Source: an uncultured Eubacteriales bacterium (GTDB lineage: Bacteria > Bacillota > Clostridia > Oscillospirales > Acutalibacteraceae). From it: a stretch of DNA of 5,837 nt. The notes beneath the pieces are model-generated. The model was given only the letters and a program-made list of their open reading frames with translations, did not search any database and was not told the DNA's origin. The first letter of the stretch is position 1, and the number at the start of each line of letters is the position of its first letter. Both the position numbers and the translations under genes were made by a program. The DNA is taken from NCBI GenBank assembly GCA_934408795.1, contig CAKRVQ010000079.1, positions 1 to 5,837 of the forward strand, in the 5' to 3' direction. Below, piece after piece: positions 1 to 5,108 of the stretch.

Positions 1-129
1 AAGGATGCGTCTTCAATGCTTTCGGCAGGAGGGTACAACGGTAATTTCAAGGTCCTGTATTACCAGCCCGACACGCATGAAAAAACGATCGTAAACACAG
101 AGATTCCCGTGAATATCACGGTGAAATGA
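1..129 (+). CDS. C-terminal end of a secreted or membrane-anchored beta-strand surface protein (partial)
   Basis: Frame 1 is open from the window edge to the TGA at 127-129 and encodes the last 42 residues of a protein whose start lies outside the window. The visible part is a GGYNGNF turn, a strand with the motif KVLYYQPDT, then NTEIPVNITVK at the end. This lines up with the end of the 158-aa protein at 1057-1533 (KIMAYEPET, then LNTTLTIA): both have K-[VI]-x-x-Y-x-P-[DE]-T followed by an alternating hydrophobic last strand. I infer that the two are paralogues of the same extracellular beta-sandwich family, which is common in Clostridia and has no assigned function. No anchor motif follows the last strand, so any anchor would be N-terminal, as in the paralogue. 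The next gene starts 117 bases downstream. Confidence 0.75.
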   Translation, partial: KDASSMLSAGGYNGNFKVLYYQPDTHEKTIVNTEIPVNITVK

Positions 130-142
130 CAACCTTGTTTAA

Positions 143-212
143 AGCGCCGAAGGCGTTGCATCGACAGTGTTGTGCCGATGGCATTGCGCCCGTAATGCTA
201 CGCCGTAAGCGT
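143..212 (+). repeat. Run of four short hairpins in the intergenic gap
   Basis: Four consecutive inverted repeats fill most of the gap: 143-148/152-157 (AGCGCC, loop GAA, one G-U pair), 159-163/176-180 (CATCG/CGATG), 181-185/194-198 (GCATT/AATGC) and 200-203/209-212 (ACGC/GCGT). The last is followed by TTTGAAATAAAA. None has a proper U-tract, so a terminator is not well supported. They may shape or stabilise the transcript between the partial gene and the 197-aa gene. Each stem is short enough that chance cannot be excluded. Confidence 0.4.
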
Positions 213-246
213 TTTGAAATAAAAACACAAAAAGGAGTAAACAAAC

Positions 247-840
247 ATGAAAACAAAAAAGCTTTTGTCAGCCGTTTTTGCTTTGACACTTGCAATGGGA
301 CTTTCTGTTACCGCTTCTGCGGCAGGAGAGCCCGTCAATCATGACCGGGTGCCGTCTTCCGAAACCATCGGTGTCAAAGGATACTACAACGGTACCGGCA
401 CTGCGGCAGACACTTACAGTGTGGATATTGAGTGGGGAGAAATGTCCTTTACTTACAATACCACCGGAGACAAAAAATGGGATCCGACAAATCATACCTA
501 TGATGTTGCGGAGGGCGACGGATGGCAGGCCACCGGCAATACGGTGACGGTTACCAATCACTCCAATGTGCCTGTGAATGTTGAGTTTTCTTTCGTAAAA
601 GATACCTCAACTTATAAGGGTGAATATGTCGGCAAACTGAGCATAAACGACATCCCGGTCGTAGCCGGTAAAAAGGAACTGCTTGAGGCAGGCGTGGAAA
701 ACAAGTATGACGAGGCTGACAGTGTAGAATGCAAGCTGGAGTTTGAAAACAAGCTGAACTACAATGTAAAAGACCCGTCAACAAAGCTCGGCGATATCAT
801 TGTCTCTCTCACCGAAGTTACGGATAATGTTGAGCCGTAA
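247..840 (+). CDS. Secreted surface protein with signal peptide, function unknown (197 aa)
   Basis: The start ATG is preceded by AAAGGAG at good spacing (AAAAAGGAGTAAACAAAC then ATG), and a canonical signal peptide begins immediately: KTKK, a hydrophobic core at residues 6-22, and a cleavage site after ASA (about residue 25). The mature protein is acidic and beta-strand-rich. Residues about 57-105 carry an aromatic pattern, VDIEWGEMSFTY, then KWDPTNHTYD, a GW turn, and NTVTVTNHSNVPVNVEFSF. The remainder is alternating hydrophobic strands ending in DIIVSLTEV. I recall similar EWG...FTY / W-P-x-T-H-x-Y / TVTNHSN proteins from Firmicute surface-protein loci, but none with a proven function. There is no LPXTG, WxL pair or C-terminal membrane helix, so it is probably released or held by a partner. 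It sits between two members of a second beta-rich family and upstream of an LPXTG protein, which suggests a joint surface structure. Function not recognised. Confidence 0.9.
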   Translation: MKTKKLLSAVFALTLAMGLSVTASAAGEPVNHDRVPSSETIGVKGYYNGTGTAADTYSVDIEWGEMSFTYNTTGDKKWDPTNHTYDVAEGDGWQATGNTVTVTNHSNVPVNVEFSFVKDTSTYKGEYVGKLSINDIPVVAGKKELLEAGVENKYDEADSVECKLEFENKLNYNVKDPSTKLGDIIVSLTEVTDNVEP

Positions 841-866
841 ATGTAATATACGGATCAATCTTCTTT

Positions 867-891
867 GCGGGGCGGGGCTTTCCCGCCTCGC
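867..891 (+). repeat. GC-rich hairpin downstream of the 197-aa gene
   Basis: A 10-bp stem, 867-876 with 882-891 (one G-U pair) and the 5-nt loop GCTTT, begins 26 nt after the stop codon at 838-840. It is very GC-rich and would be stable, but GGGGAAGTC follows instead of a U-tract, so it is not a standard intrinsic terminator on either strand. It could protect the 3' end of the upstream message, which would raise the yield of the secreted protein relative to the genes downstream, or it could cause partial termination. Confidence 0.5.
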
Positions 892-928
892 GGGGAAGTC
901 GGGCATTCGCGATATTTGTCCCAAGCAT

Positions 929-942
929 TGCCTCTTGAGGCA
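929..942 (+). repeat. Short inverted repeat TGCCTC/GAGGCA
   Basis: A perfect 6-bp inverted repeat with a 2-nt centre (or 5 bp with the loop CTTG) lies between the GC-rich hairpin and the AT-rich stretch before the 158-aa gene. No U-tract follows. It could be a protein-binding dyad or a small RNA hairpin; nothing more can be supported. Confidence 0.3.
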
Positions 943-976
943 GATATGACGGATGTATGATGCGCGATGAACCGTA

Positions 977-1014
977 TATAATGTGTACAATGTATACGAT
1001 AAGTATGATGTACA
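977..1014 (+). promoter_or_regulatory. Possible promoter and repeated TGTACA sites upstream of the 158-aa gene
   Basis: A perfect -10 hexamer TATAAT is at 977-982, but no convincing -35 lies 16-18 bp upstream, so it would need an activator. It is followed by two copies of the palindrome TGTACA at 984-989 and 1009-1014, with GTATAC at 992-997 between them, in an AT-rich stretch unlike the surrounding sequence. The pair of palindromes 25 bp apart resembles an operator, but no regulator is visible in the window. Low certainty. Confidence 0.3.
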
Positions 1015-1056
1015 GATGTGCATGGAAGGAAAAAGAAACGGAGGGGATCTGTCGAT

Positions 1057-1533
1057 ATGAAAAAAGGAGTATTACCGATCGCAGCGGCACTTTGCGCCGT
1101 CTCTTTGATCATTATGATAGCGGCACTGACTTTCGGCGGCAGACAGGAAAGCTTTTCTCCGCCTCCGTTTGACCCTGCAGCGCAGGCGGGTGTGCCCGGA
1201 GTCCCCGAAGACGCCGGATACCAAGAAATGGATGCAAAGGCGTTTCTTTTCTCTGCGGCGGGCGAGCTTACGGTCGAGAACGGAAAAACCGATGTCTGGC
1301 TTACCAATCCTGCGGGCAACACGGTCTTGCTGAAGGCGCGCATTTCGGATGCAAAGGGCAATGTGCTGGGCGAGAGCGGTCTTGTTCGTCCGGGTGAGTA
1401 TCTGCGCGCGGTAAAGCTGACCTCGGTGCCGAAAGAATCCGCAGCTGTATCGGTGAAGATCATGGCATATGAGCCTGAAACCTATTACAGTGCAGGCTCG
1501 GCAGTGTTGAATACGACCTTGACAATTGCGTAA
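1057..1533 (+). CDS. Membrane-anchored extracellular beta-rich protein, family of unknown function (158 aa)
   Basis: The ATG at 1057 is chosen because GGAGGGG (1040-1046) sits 10 nt upstream and the protein then opens with MKKG and a hydrophobic helix (residues 5-26). A GTG at 1018 would add 13 basic residues, including the ribosome binding site itself, and is unlikely. After the helix come a proline-rich spacer (residues 34-50) and a compact beta domain. Its landmarks are VWLTNPAGNTVLLKARI (80-96), GNVLGESGLVRPGEYLRAVKL (101-121) and VKIMAYEPET (133-142), ending in LNTTLTIA. The order N-P-x-x-N, then G-x-x-L-x-x-S-G-L-[VI]-x-P-G, then a strand with Y-x-P, is one I associate with an uncharacterised clostridial surface family. 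Its last 35 residues match the partial protein at 1-129. No lipobox or sortase motif is present, so the N-terminal helix is the likely anchor, with the domain outside the cell. The LPXTG gene starts 14 nt after its stop, so the two are probably co-transcribed. Confidence 0.85.
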   Translation: MKKGVLPIAAALCAVSLIIMIAALTFGGRQESFSPPPFDPAAQAGVPGVPEDAGYQEMDAKAFLFSAAGELTVENGKTDVWLTNPAGNTVLLKARISDAKGNVLGESGLVRPGEYLRAVKLTSVPKESAAVSVKIMAYEPETYYSAGSAVLNTTLTIA

Positions 1534-1547
1534 AAGGGGAGACCGAA

Positions 1548-2258
1548 ATGAAGAAGTTTATCGCAACATTGGCTGCTTTGCTGCTCCTTTCCTGTCCGAT
1601 AACGGCATTTGCGGCAGAATCAGATAGTATAAACCAAGCACCGGGAAGCAGCGGGATTGAAGTGCACGGAAGCCGCATCAGCAATAAAAACTATTATGAG
1701 ATAGTCCTCGGCGTTGACGGACTCGATACGGCGGAGCTGCCCGAAGGCGTTTCCTTCGGCGGCAGGAGCGATACCGAGCGGGACAACGGCCTGCGGATGG
1801 TGATCATCCCCGTAACAGCCGATGAAGAGTCGGAGGCTTATACCTGGATGTCAAATGCCGACGCGGGACTGGGCAAAGAGCCGATGGCGTATTATCTTGC
1901 GTTTTACCGCGGAAACGAGCAGGTCCTTCCCGAGGGCAAGGTCACCGCTGCCCTGACGCTGACGGATGGTTATGAGAAAGCAAAACTCTTCTATATGGAC
2001 GGTAACGCAGAAAAAAAGGAAGTCTCTTATACTGCCGAGCAGAAAAATTCCGTTTTCGGAATGGAACGGACAGGTTACTATTTGCTTGTAAAAACAGAAT
2101 CTCCCAAACCGCCGATCGATCCCGACAATCCTGTTAAACCCGATCTGCCGAAAACGGGCGACTATACGAATATTCAGTTCTATCTGATACTTATGGGTAC
2201 AAGTATGACGATGTTTCTTCTCTTGCTCAGAAAAGACAAAAAGAAGATATCCGCTTAA
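1548..2258 (+). CDS. LPXTG cell-wall-anchored surface protein (236 aa)
   Basis: The start ATG follows AAGGGGAGA with 5-6 nt spacing, 14 nt after the previous stop. Residues 1-23 form a signal peptide (MKKF, a Leu/Ala core, cleavage near AFAA). The C-terminus has all three parts of a sortase signal: LPKTG at 200-204, a hydrophobic segment at about 210-227, and a basic tail (RKDKKK). Class A/general sortases cleave between T and G and link the protein to peptidoglycan; no sortase gene is in the window. A proline-rich linker (SPKPPIDPDNPVKPD, about 185-199) spans the wall. The domain between (24-184) is predicted beta-rich (YEIVLGVDGLD, GLRMVIIPVT, AYYLAFYRG, KVTAALTLTDG, GYYLLVK) and I do not recognise it as an enzyme or a known adhesin. 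As the last intact gene of the cluster it is the natural wall anchor for the secreted and membrane-held neighbours; that role is inferred. Confidence 0.92.
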   Translation: MKKFIATLAALLLLSCPITAFAAESDSINQAPGSSGIEVHGSRISNKNYYEIVLGVDGLDTAELPEGVSFGGRSDTERDNGLRMVIIPVTADEESEAYTWMSNADAGLGKEPMAYYLAFYRGNEQVLPEGKVTAALTLTDGYEKAKLFYMDGNAEKKEVSYTAEQKNSVFGMERTGYYLLVKTESPKPPIDPDNPVKPDLPKTGDYTNIQFYLILMGTSMTMFLLLLRKDKKKISA

Positions 2259-2323
2259 AAGGCATTGGATTTTCATCTGCGTCGTTGTCCTCGTGACGCG
2301 GAGGGCGAAAAGGAAAAAGGCGT
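2259..2323. other. Junction between surface cluster and ABC-transporter remnant
   Basis: This stretch after the LPXTG stop codon holds no recognisable gene. Short complementary arms exist (GCGTC 2279-2283 with GACGC 2295-2299, or alternatively CCTC 2289-2292 with GAGG 2301-2304), without a U-tract. Homology to an ABC exporter begins abruptly at about 2324, so a deletion, insertion or recombination breakpoint lies within or at the edge of this segment. No insertion-sequence ends or target duplications are apparent. Confidence 0.45.
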
Positions 2324-2797
2324 GTTCTATTCGGCAGACCCGACGCAACACACGAAGAGGTTGCGGCAGCGGCGAAGGCGGCGTGCTGCGATGACTTTAT
2401 CGAAAGTCTGCCCGACGGTTATAACACCGTGATCGGCGAGGGCGGCGCAAGCCTTTCCGGAGGGGAAAAGCAGCGCATTTCAATTGCCCGTGCCATGCTC
2501 AAAAACGCGCCTATCGTTATTTTGGATGAGGCGACTGCAAATGTCGACCCCGAAAATGAGGATCGCCTGCAAAAGGCTATTGAGTCATTGACCCGCGATA
2601 AGACAATTATTATGATAGCTCACCGCTTAAAAACCGTTCGCCGAGCCGATAAGATACTTGTCATCGACCGCGGACGCATAGTGCAGCAGGGCAGGCATGA
2701 GCAGCTGATCGAAGAGCCCGTTATTTATCGGGACTTTGTCGGCGGAAAGAAACAGACGGTTGACTGGAAGCTGCAAACCGAAAGCCGATCGATGTAA
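2324..2797 (+). pseudogene. Truncated ABC exporter (C-terminal half of the ATPase domain only)
   Basis: The frame is open from a TGA at 2294-2296. Recognisable sequence starts at about 2324 (VLFGRPDATHEEVAAAAKAA) and continues through the alpha-helical subdomain, the signature LSGGEKQRISIARA, Walker B with catalytic Glu (VILDEATA), the D-loop region, the H-loop (MIAHRL) and a C-terminal tail ending in a Trp-Lys-Leu motif. This is the back half of the nucleotide-binding domain of a fused permease-ATPase multidrug/lipid exporter, a protein of roughly 580 residues. The six-helix membrane domain, Walker A and Q-loop are missing, so it cannot bind ATP productively. The first possible start in frame is a GTG at 2429, inside the homology and without a Shine-Dalgarno, so I call it a pseudogene. 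The remaining motifs are intact with no internal stop, which suggests a recent truncation or an assembly join. It is probably unrelated in function to the surface genes. Confidence 0.85.
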
Positions 2798-2843
2798 GAA
2801 AATCAAAAAAACAGACGACTGCAGAAAAAGATGCAGACGACGC

Positions 2844-2879
2844 ACCGAGGCGCACCCCCGTAAGGAAGTGCGCCTCGGT
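2844..2879 (+). terminator. Strong hairpin, probable terminator after the ABC remnant
   Basis: A perfect 12-bp stem (ACCGAGGCGCAC at 2844-2855 with GTGCGCCTCGGT at 2868-2879) and a 12-nt loop lie between two convergent genes, which is the right place for a terminator. The + strand tail is TTGTATTC, a weak U-tract, so termination on + is likely but not ideal. On the - strand the nearest T-run begins more than 10 nt away, so a bidirectional role for the lipoprotein gene is only possible. Confidence 0.65.
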
Positions 2880-2942
2880 TGTATTCGCCCGGCGGCGAGT
2901 CATATTGTCCTTCGGACAGAGATATTATGCTTCGCCGAGCGG

Positions 2943-3476
2943 TCAATTCGCCGATGCGGCGTTGTAGTATTCAAAATCGGAAAATGTCACTGTGAGATCC
3001 TCGGAGGGGAGGGTGACCTTTACCGGGAATCCGTCGGCGCGGAATTCTATCGTATATGAGCCTGCGGAGCATTCACCTTCATAGGTGTAAGCACCGTTCT
3101 TCACGGCTGCTTCGGCATTTTCGGGCACTGAGAGGAGTATTCGCCGCACTTCGGAAAAATATCCGAATTCGGTGTACTTAGAGGGGTCGATCTCCTTTTT
3201 TATACCAAGGTAAGACAGAGTTATCTTATCTCCGTTATAGCTGCAGGACAGTCCCTTAAGGCTTGAGGGCTCGGTTATCTTCGCGGAGGCAGTCCCGTTT
3301 TCTCCGATCGTAAGATCGCAGGTAAATTCGGTTCCGCTGCAGTCAACTTGAGCTTTGCACGAGAATCCTGCCGTGCGCGGTTCGATCTCCTGCTTCTGTG
3401 AGCAGCCGCAGAACAGTGCTGCGGTCATCAAAAGCATTGCGATAATCGGGATAATACGATTTTTTCTGTCGGTCAT
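2943..3476 (-). CDS. Small lipoprotein of unknown function (177 aa)
   Basis: The N-terminus MTDRKNR, a hydrophobic stretch (8-22) and the sequence L-F-C-G-C-S form a lipoprotein signal; Cys25, preceded by Gly, is the probable lipidated residue. Phe at -3 and Cys at -2 are uncommon in the lipobox, so the fit is good but not perfect. The mature part (about 150 residues) is beta-strand-rich: FTCDLTIGENGTASAKI, LSCSYNGDKITLSYLGI, YTYEGECSAGSYTIEFRADGFPVKVTL and LTVTFSDFEYY. This pattern of paired strands followed by a P-x-x-[VL]-x-G-[LF] turn recalls LolA/LppX-like lipoprotein folds; that is inference only. Further cysteines are at 40, 46, 53, 78 and 136. The start is supported by GAAGGAG 11 nt upstream, directly after the stop codon of nnrD, and the 16-nt gap indicates one transcript. 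No link between its role and NAD(P)H repair is evident. Confidence 0.88.
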   Translation of the reverse strand: MTDRKNRIIPIIAMLLMTAALFCGCSQKQEIEPRTAGFSCKAQVDCSGTEFTCDLTIGENGTASAKITEPSSLKGLSCSYNGDKITLSYLGIKKEIDPSKYTEFGYFSEVRRILLSVPENAEAAVKNGAYTYEGECSAGSYTIEFRADGFPVKVTLPSEDLTVTFSDFEYYNAASAN

Positions 3477-3492
3477 TGGCGTTAAAGCTCCT

Positions 3493-4389
3493 TCAATAAA
3501 GATTCTTTATTACATCGGGCAACGCTTTAATTATGTCGGTTGGCATCATCGAAATTTTTCCCAGTCGTTTGGCTGCCGCGTCACCCGCGAGCGAGTGAAG
3601 CGAGACGCCGAGTATCGCCGAATCGAGCGGATTCATTCCCTGAGCGAGAAATGCGGTTATCATTCCGGAAAGCACATCGCCGCTGCCGCCCTTTCCCATT
3701 CCGGGATTGCCGAACGGACAAACAAAAACATTGCCGTTTGTATCTGCTATAAGGGTATTATGCCCTTTAAGAACGGCAATTCCTCCTGTGATTTCGGAAA
3801 GTTTTACCACTGCCGAAAGTCGATCGTTCTGAATATCCTCCGCCGTGGTGCCGAGCAGTCTTGCCGCTTCACCGGGATGAGGCGTGATGATTGTGTCGGG
3901 ATGCCGCTTTATACAGTATATGCGGCTTGAGAGCAGGTTTAGACCGTCGGCATCTATTACGGTCGGCACATTAAATTCACGAAGGACATCTTCGACCGCC
4001 CTTTCGGTGCCGCTTTTTGTTCCGATCCCGCAGCCTATAAGAACCGAAGAAACGCGGTAATTGTTTTTTATGACCCTCTGCACATCTTTTTTCGTGATCC
4101 GATCCCGTCCCCCGCCGACGGAAAACACCGCTTCGGGAACCGCAGAGGACACGATCGGGTATATTTTTTCGGGAACGACACACCTTACTATCCCGACTCC
4201 GCACCGTAAGCATCCCGCTGCCGAGAGTGCTGCCGCTCCGGCATATCCGACACTGCCGCAGAACAAAAGCGCGGTGCCGCCGGTTCCCTTGTGATGTTCT
4301 TTTGAAAAATGCGGGATCAGGTTTTTAAGCATACCCTCGTTTATGACTTCCGTAATGCTTCGCCTCCTTTGAGAATTGCGACCGGTCAT
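3493..4389 (-). CDS. nnrD: ADP-dependent NAD(P)H-hydrate dehydratase (stand-alone YjeF C-terminal domain)
   Basis: This cytoplasmic repair enzyme dehydrates the S-form of damaged NADH and NADPH hydrates using ADP. It has the ribokinase-like fold of the family: HKGTGGTALLFCGSVGYAGAAALSAAGCLRCGVGIV near the N-terminus (33-68), DADGLNLL (146-153), TPHPGEAARLLG (169-180), LKGHNTLI (207-214) and the catalytic/nucleotide site NPGMGKGGSGDVLSG (228-242) with Asp238 as catalytic residue. At about 290 residues it is the usual length of the stand-alone form; the NnrE epimerase domain, often fused to it, is absent here. The outermost ATG (4389) has no Shine-Dalgarno. A strong AAAGGAGG lies inside the frame at 4363-4370, and 6 nt after it comes ATT at 4354-4356, exactly where family members begin. 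I therefore suspect the real protein starts at 4356 (287 aa). The next in-frame ATG, 4330-4332, is 30 nt from that site. The lipoprotein gene follows in the same unit. Confidence 0.95.
   Translation of the reverse strand: MTGRNSQRRRSITEVINEGMLKNLIPHFSKEHHKGTGGTALLFCGSVGYAGAAALSAAGCLRCGVGIVRCVVPEKIYPIVSSAVPEAVFSVGGGRDRITKKDVQRVIKNNYRVSSVLIGCGIGTKSGTERAVEDVLREFNVPTVIDADGLNLLSSRIYCIKRHPDTIITPHPGEAARLLGTTAEDIQNDRLSAVVKLSEITGGIAVLKGHNTLIADTNGNVFVCPFGNPGMGKGGSGDVLSGMITAFLAQGMNPLDSAILGVSLHSLAGDAAAKRLGKISMMPTDIIKALPDVIKNLY
3496..3512. repeat. Perfect AT-rich palindrome at the nnrD 3' end
   Basis: AATAAAGATTCTTTATT reads the same on both strands around a central base (8-bp arms). It lies in the last codons of nnrD, immediately before the stop codon and the lipoprotein Shine-Dalgarno. 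As RNA it would form a weak hairpin that ribosomes finishing nnrD would melt, so it could couple translation of the two genes, or it may be a chance consequence of the codons. Confidence 0.35.
4363..4370 (-). promoter_or_regulatory. Strong Shine-Dalgarno inside the nnrD open frame, placed for an ATT start
   Basis: On the - strand AAAGGAGG is followed by CGAAGC and then ATT ACG GAA GTC in the nnrD frame. The 6-nt spacing is ideal, and no ATG, GTG or TTG occurs in any frame within the normal window. Residues encoded upstream of it (MTGRNSQRRRS) do not resemble NnrD N-termini, whereas the sequence from ITE onward does. AUU starts are known, for example in infC, where they allow IF3-dependent control. 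Confidence 0.6.
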
Positions 4390-4459
4390 ATAGATCGGCT
4401 TTAAGGTTTACATAACATTGCGATTACAGCGGCATCCGCGATTCAGGCTGCCGCCGAGC

Positions 4460-4505
4460 GACGCTTCGCGTCACTGCACGGCCCGTACAACGCGACAGCG
4501 CCGTG
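4460..4505. repeat. Inverted repeats in the gap between nnrD and the two-helix protein gene
   Basis: Two dyads occupy this intergenic stretch: GACGC-TTC-GCGTC at 4460-4472, and CACGGC (4477-4482) with GCCGTG (4500-4505) around a 17-nt loop. They lie upstream of nnrD and downstream of a terminator on the same strand, so they could belong to an nnrD 5' leader or promoter region. I could not find a convincing sigma-A promoter for nnrD here. Confidence 0.35.
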
Positions 4506-4521
4506 TACCGTACCGCTTGTG

Positions 4522-4559
4522 TATAAAAATATCCGACCTTGCCGTTACGCTCGGTCGGA
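4522..4559 (-). terminator. Intrinsic terminator of the two-helix membrane protein gene
   Basis: Reading the - strand, the stem TCCGACC (4559-4553) and GGTCGGA (4538-4532) with a 14-nt loop is followed by TATTTTTATAC, a good U-tract. It lies a few bases past the stop codon at 4566, so it is placed as a classical rho-independent terminator and separates this gene from nnrD. Confidence 0.8.
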
Positions 4560-4565
4560 CGGTTT

Positions 4566-5108
4566 TCAGACAGTGCCGAAGATCTCAAGCTTGAGGCCGC
4601 GCGGCATACCCGCTTTTATGGCTTCAAGCACTTTCTCGTCGGGCGACATAACAACATAAGCAGCCGAGCCGTTTTTTGTACGAACGGTAAGGGAATATGA
4701 GTTTTCGTCAGGCGTGCAGGCAAATATCCTTGTTTTGATGCTGTCGGGCACATTTTCGCCTTTGGTGTATTTTTTCATATTTTCTATGTCCGAGCACTTA
4801 AAGCTCAGAACGCGTTGACGCTTGCGCTCGTTGATTATCTTGTCGATGTCGACTTCTCCGTTGGTCACTGCGTATTCATATTCGACCCTGAACTGACCCG
4901 CGGAGCGCCATGAGACAAACATCACGCCGAATACCGCGAGAACACCGACGGCGGGGAAGCCGATCATTATCGACGTCCAGAACAGGACCGCCGACGCTGC
5001 GGTTCCGAAAAAATATGTCAGCAGTATCGCCGTGATCCTGACTCCGCCGAGCTTCACCTTGACGAGCTGCTCTATAAAGCTGTCGTTGAATGTTTCGTAA
5101 TAACCCAT
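4566..5108 (-). CDS. Two-helix membrane protein with cytoplasmic beta-rich domain, function unknown (180 aa)
   Basis: The start at 5108 (MGYYETFNDSFIEQLVKVK) is chosen because GGAGGT lies about 10 nt upstream; the frame stays open to 5303, but that extension covers the promoter and leader. Residues 1-21 form an amphipathic, probably helical N-terminus, followed by two membrane helices at about 24-46 and 50-67 joined by a very short turn, which puts both ends on the same, probably cytoplasmic, side. Residues 74-180 form a soluble domain: VEYEYAVTNGEVDIDKIINERKRQRVLSFKCSDIENM, then short strands and EKVLEAIKAGMPRG at the end. The YEYAVTNGEVDIDKI...R-R-VLSF pattern resembles bacterial PH-like domains that follow paired helices in uncharacterised clostridial proteins (I believe the DUF6106 group, from memory). 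No catalytic motif is visible. It has its own promoter, leader and terminator, and is divergent from pheS. Confidence 0.87.
   Translation of the reverse strand: MGYYETFNDSFIEQLVKVKLGGVRITAILLTYFFGTAASAVLFWTSIMIGFPAVGVLAVFGVMFVSWRSAGQFRVEYEYAVTNGEVDIDKIINERKRQRVLSFKCSDIENMKKYTKGENVPDSIKTRIFACTPDENSYSLTVRTKNGSAAYVVMSPDEKVLEAIKAGMPRGLKLEIFGTV

Noticed and set aside
126..344. Open frame of 72 codons on the + strand overlapping the 197-aa gene
   Set aside because: It covers the hairpin-rich gap and the signal peptide region of the real gene in another frame, and its protein has no signature.
1018..1056. GTG start adding 13 residues to the 158-aa protein
   Set aside because: It would place the Shine-Dalgarno inside the coding sequence and put a strongly basic segment before a normal MKKG-type signal anchor.
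855..1463. Long open frame of 202 codons on the - strand
   Set aside because: It overlaps the 158-aa surface gene, has no Shine-Dalgarno, and its translation is low-complexity Ser/Pro/Ala-rich without any recognisable motif. The + strand gene has a ribosome binding site, a membrane helix and a paralogue.
1851..2351. Open frame of 166 codons on the - strand
   Set aside because: It is antisense to the LPXTG gene and the junction; its protein is rich in Phe, Arg and Cys with no family signature.
2906..2918. Hairpin TGTCC-TTC-GGACA as a terminator of the lipoprotein gene
   Set aside because: The stem is only 5 bp and no U-tract follows on the - strand; it is too weak to call.
3355..3930. Open frame of 191 codons on the + strand
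   Set aside because: It lies antisense to nnrD and the lipoprotein gene, both firmly supported; no ribosome binding site or domain supports it.
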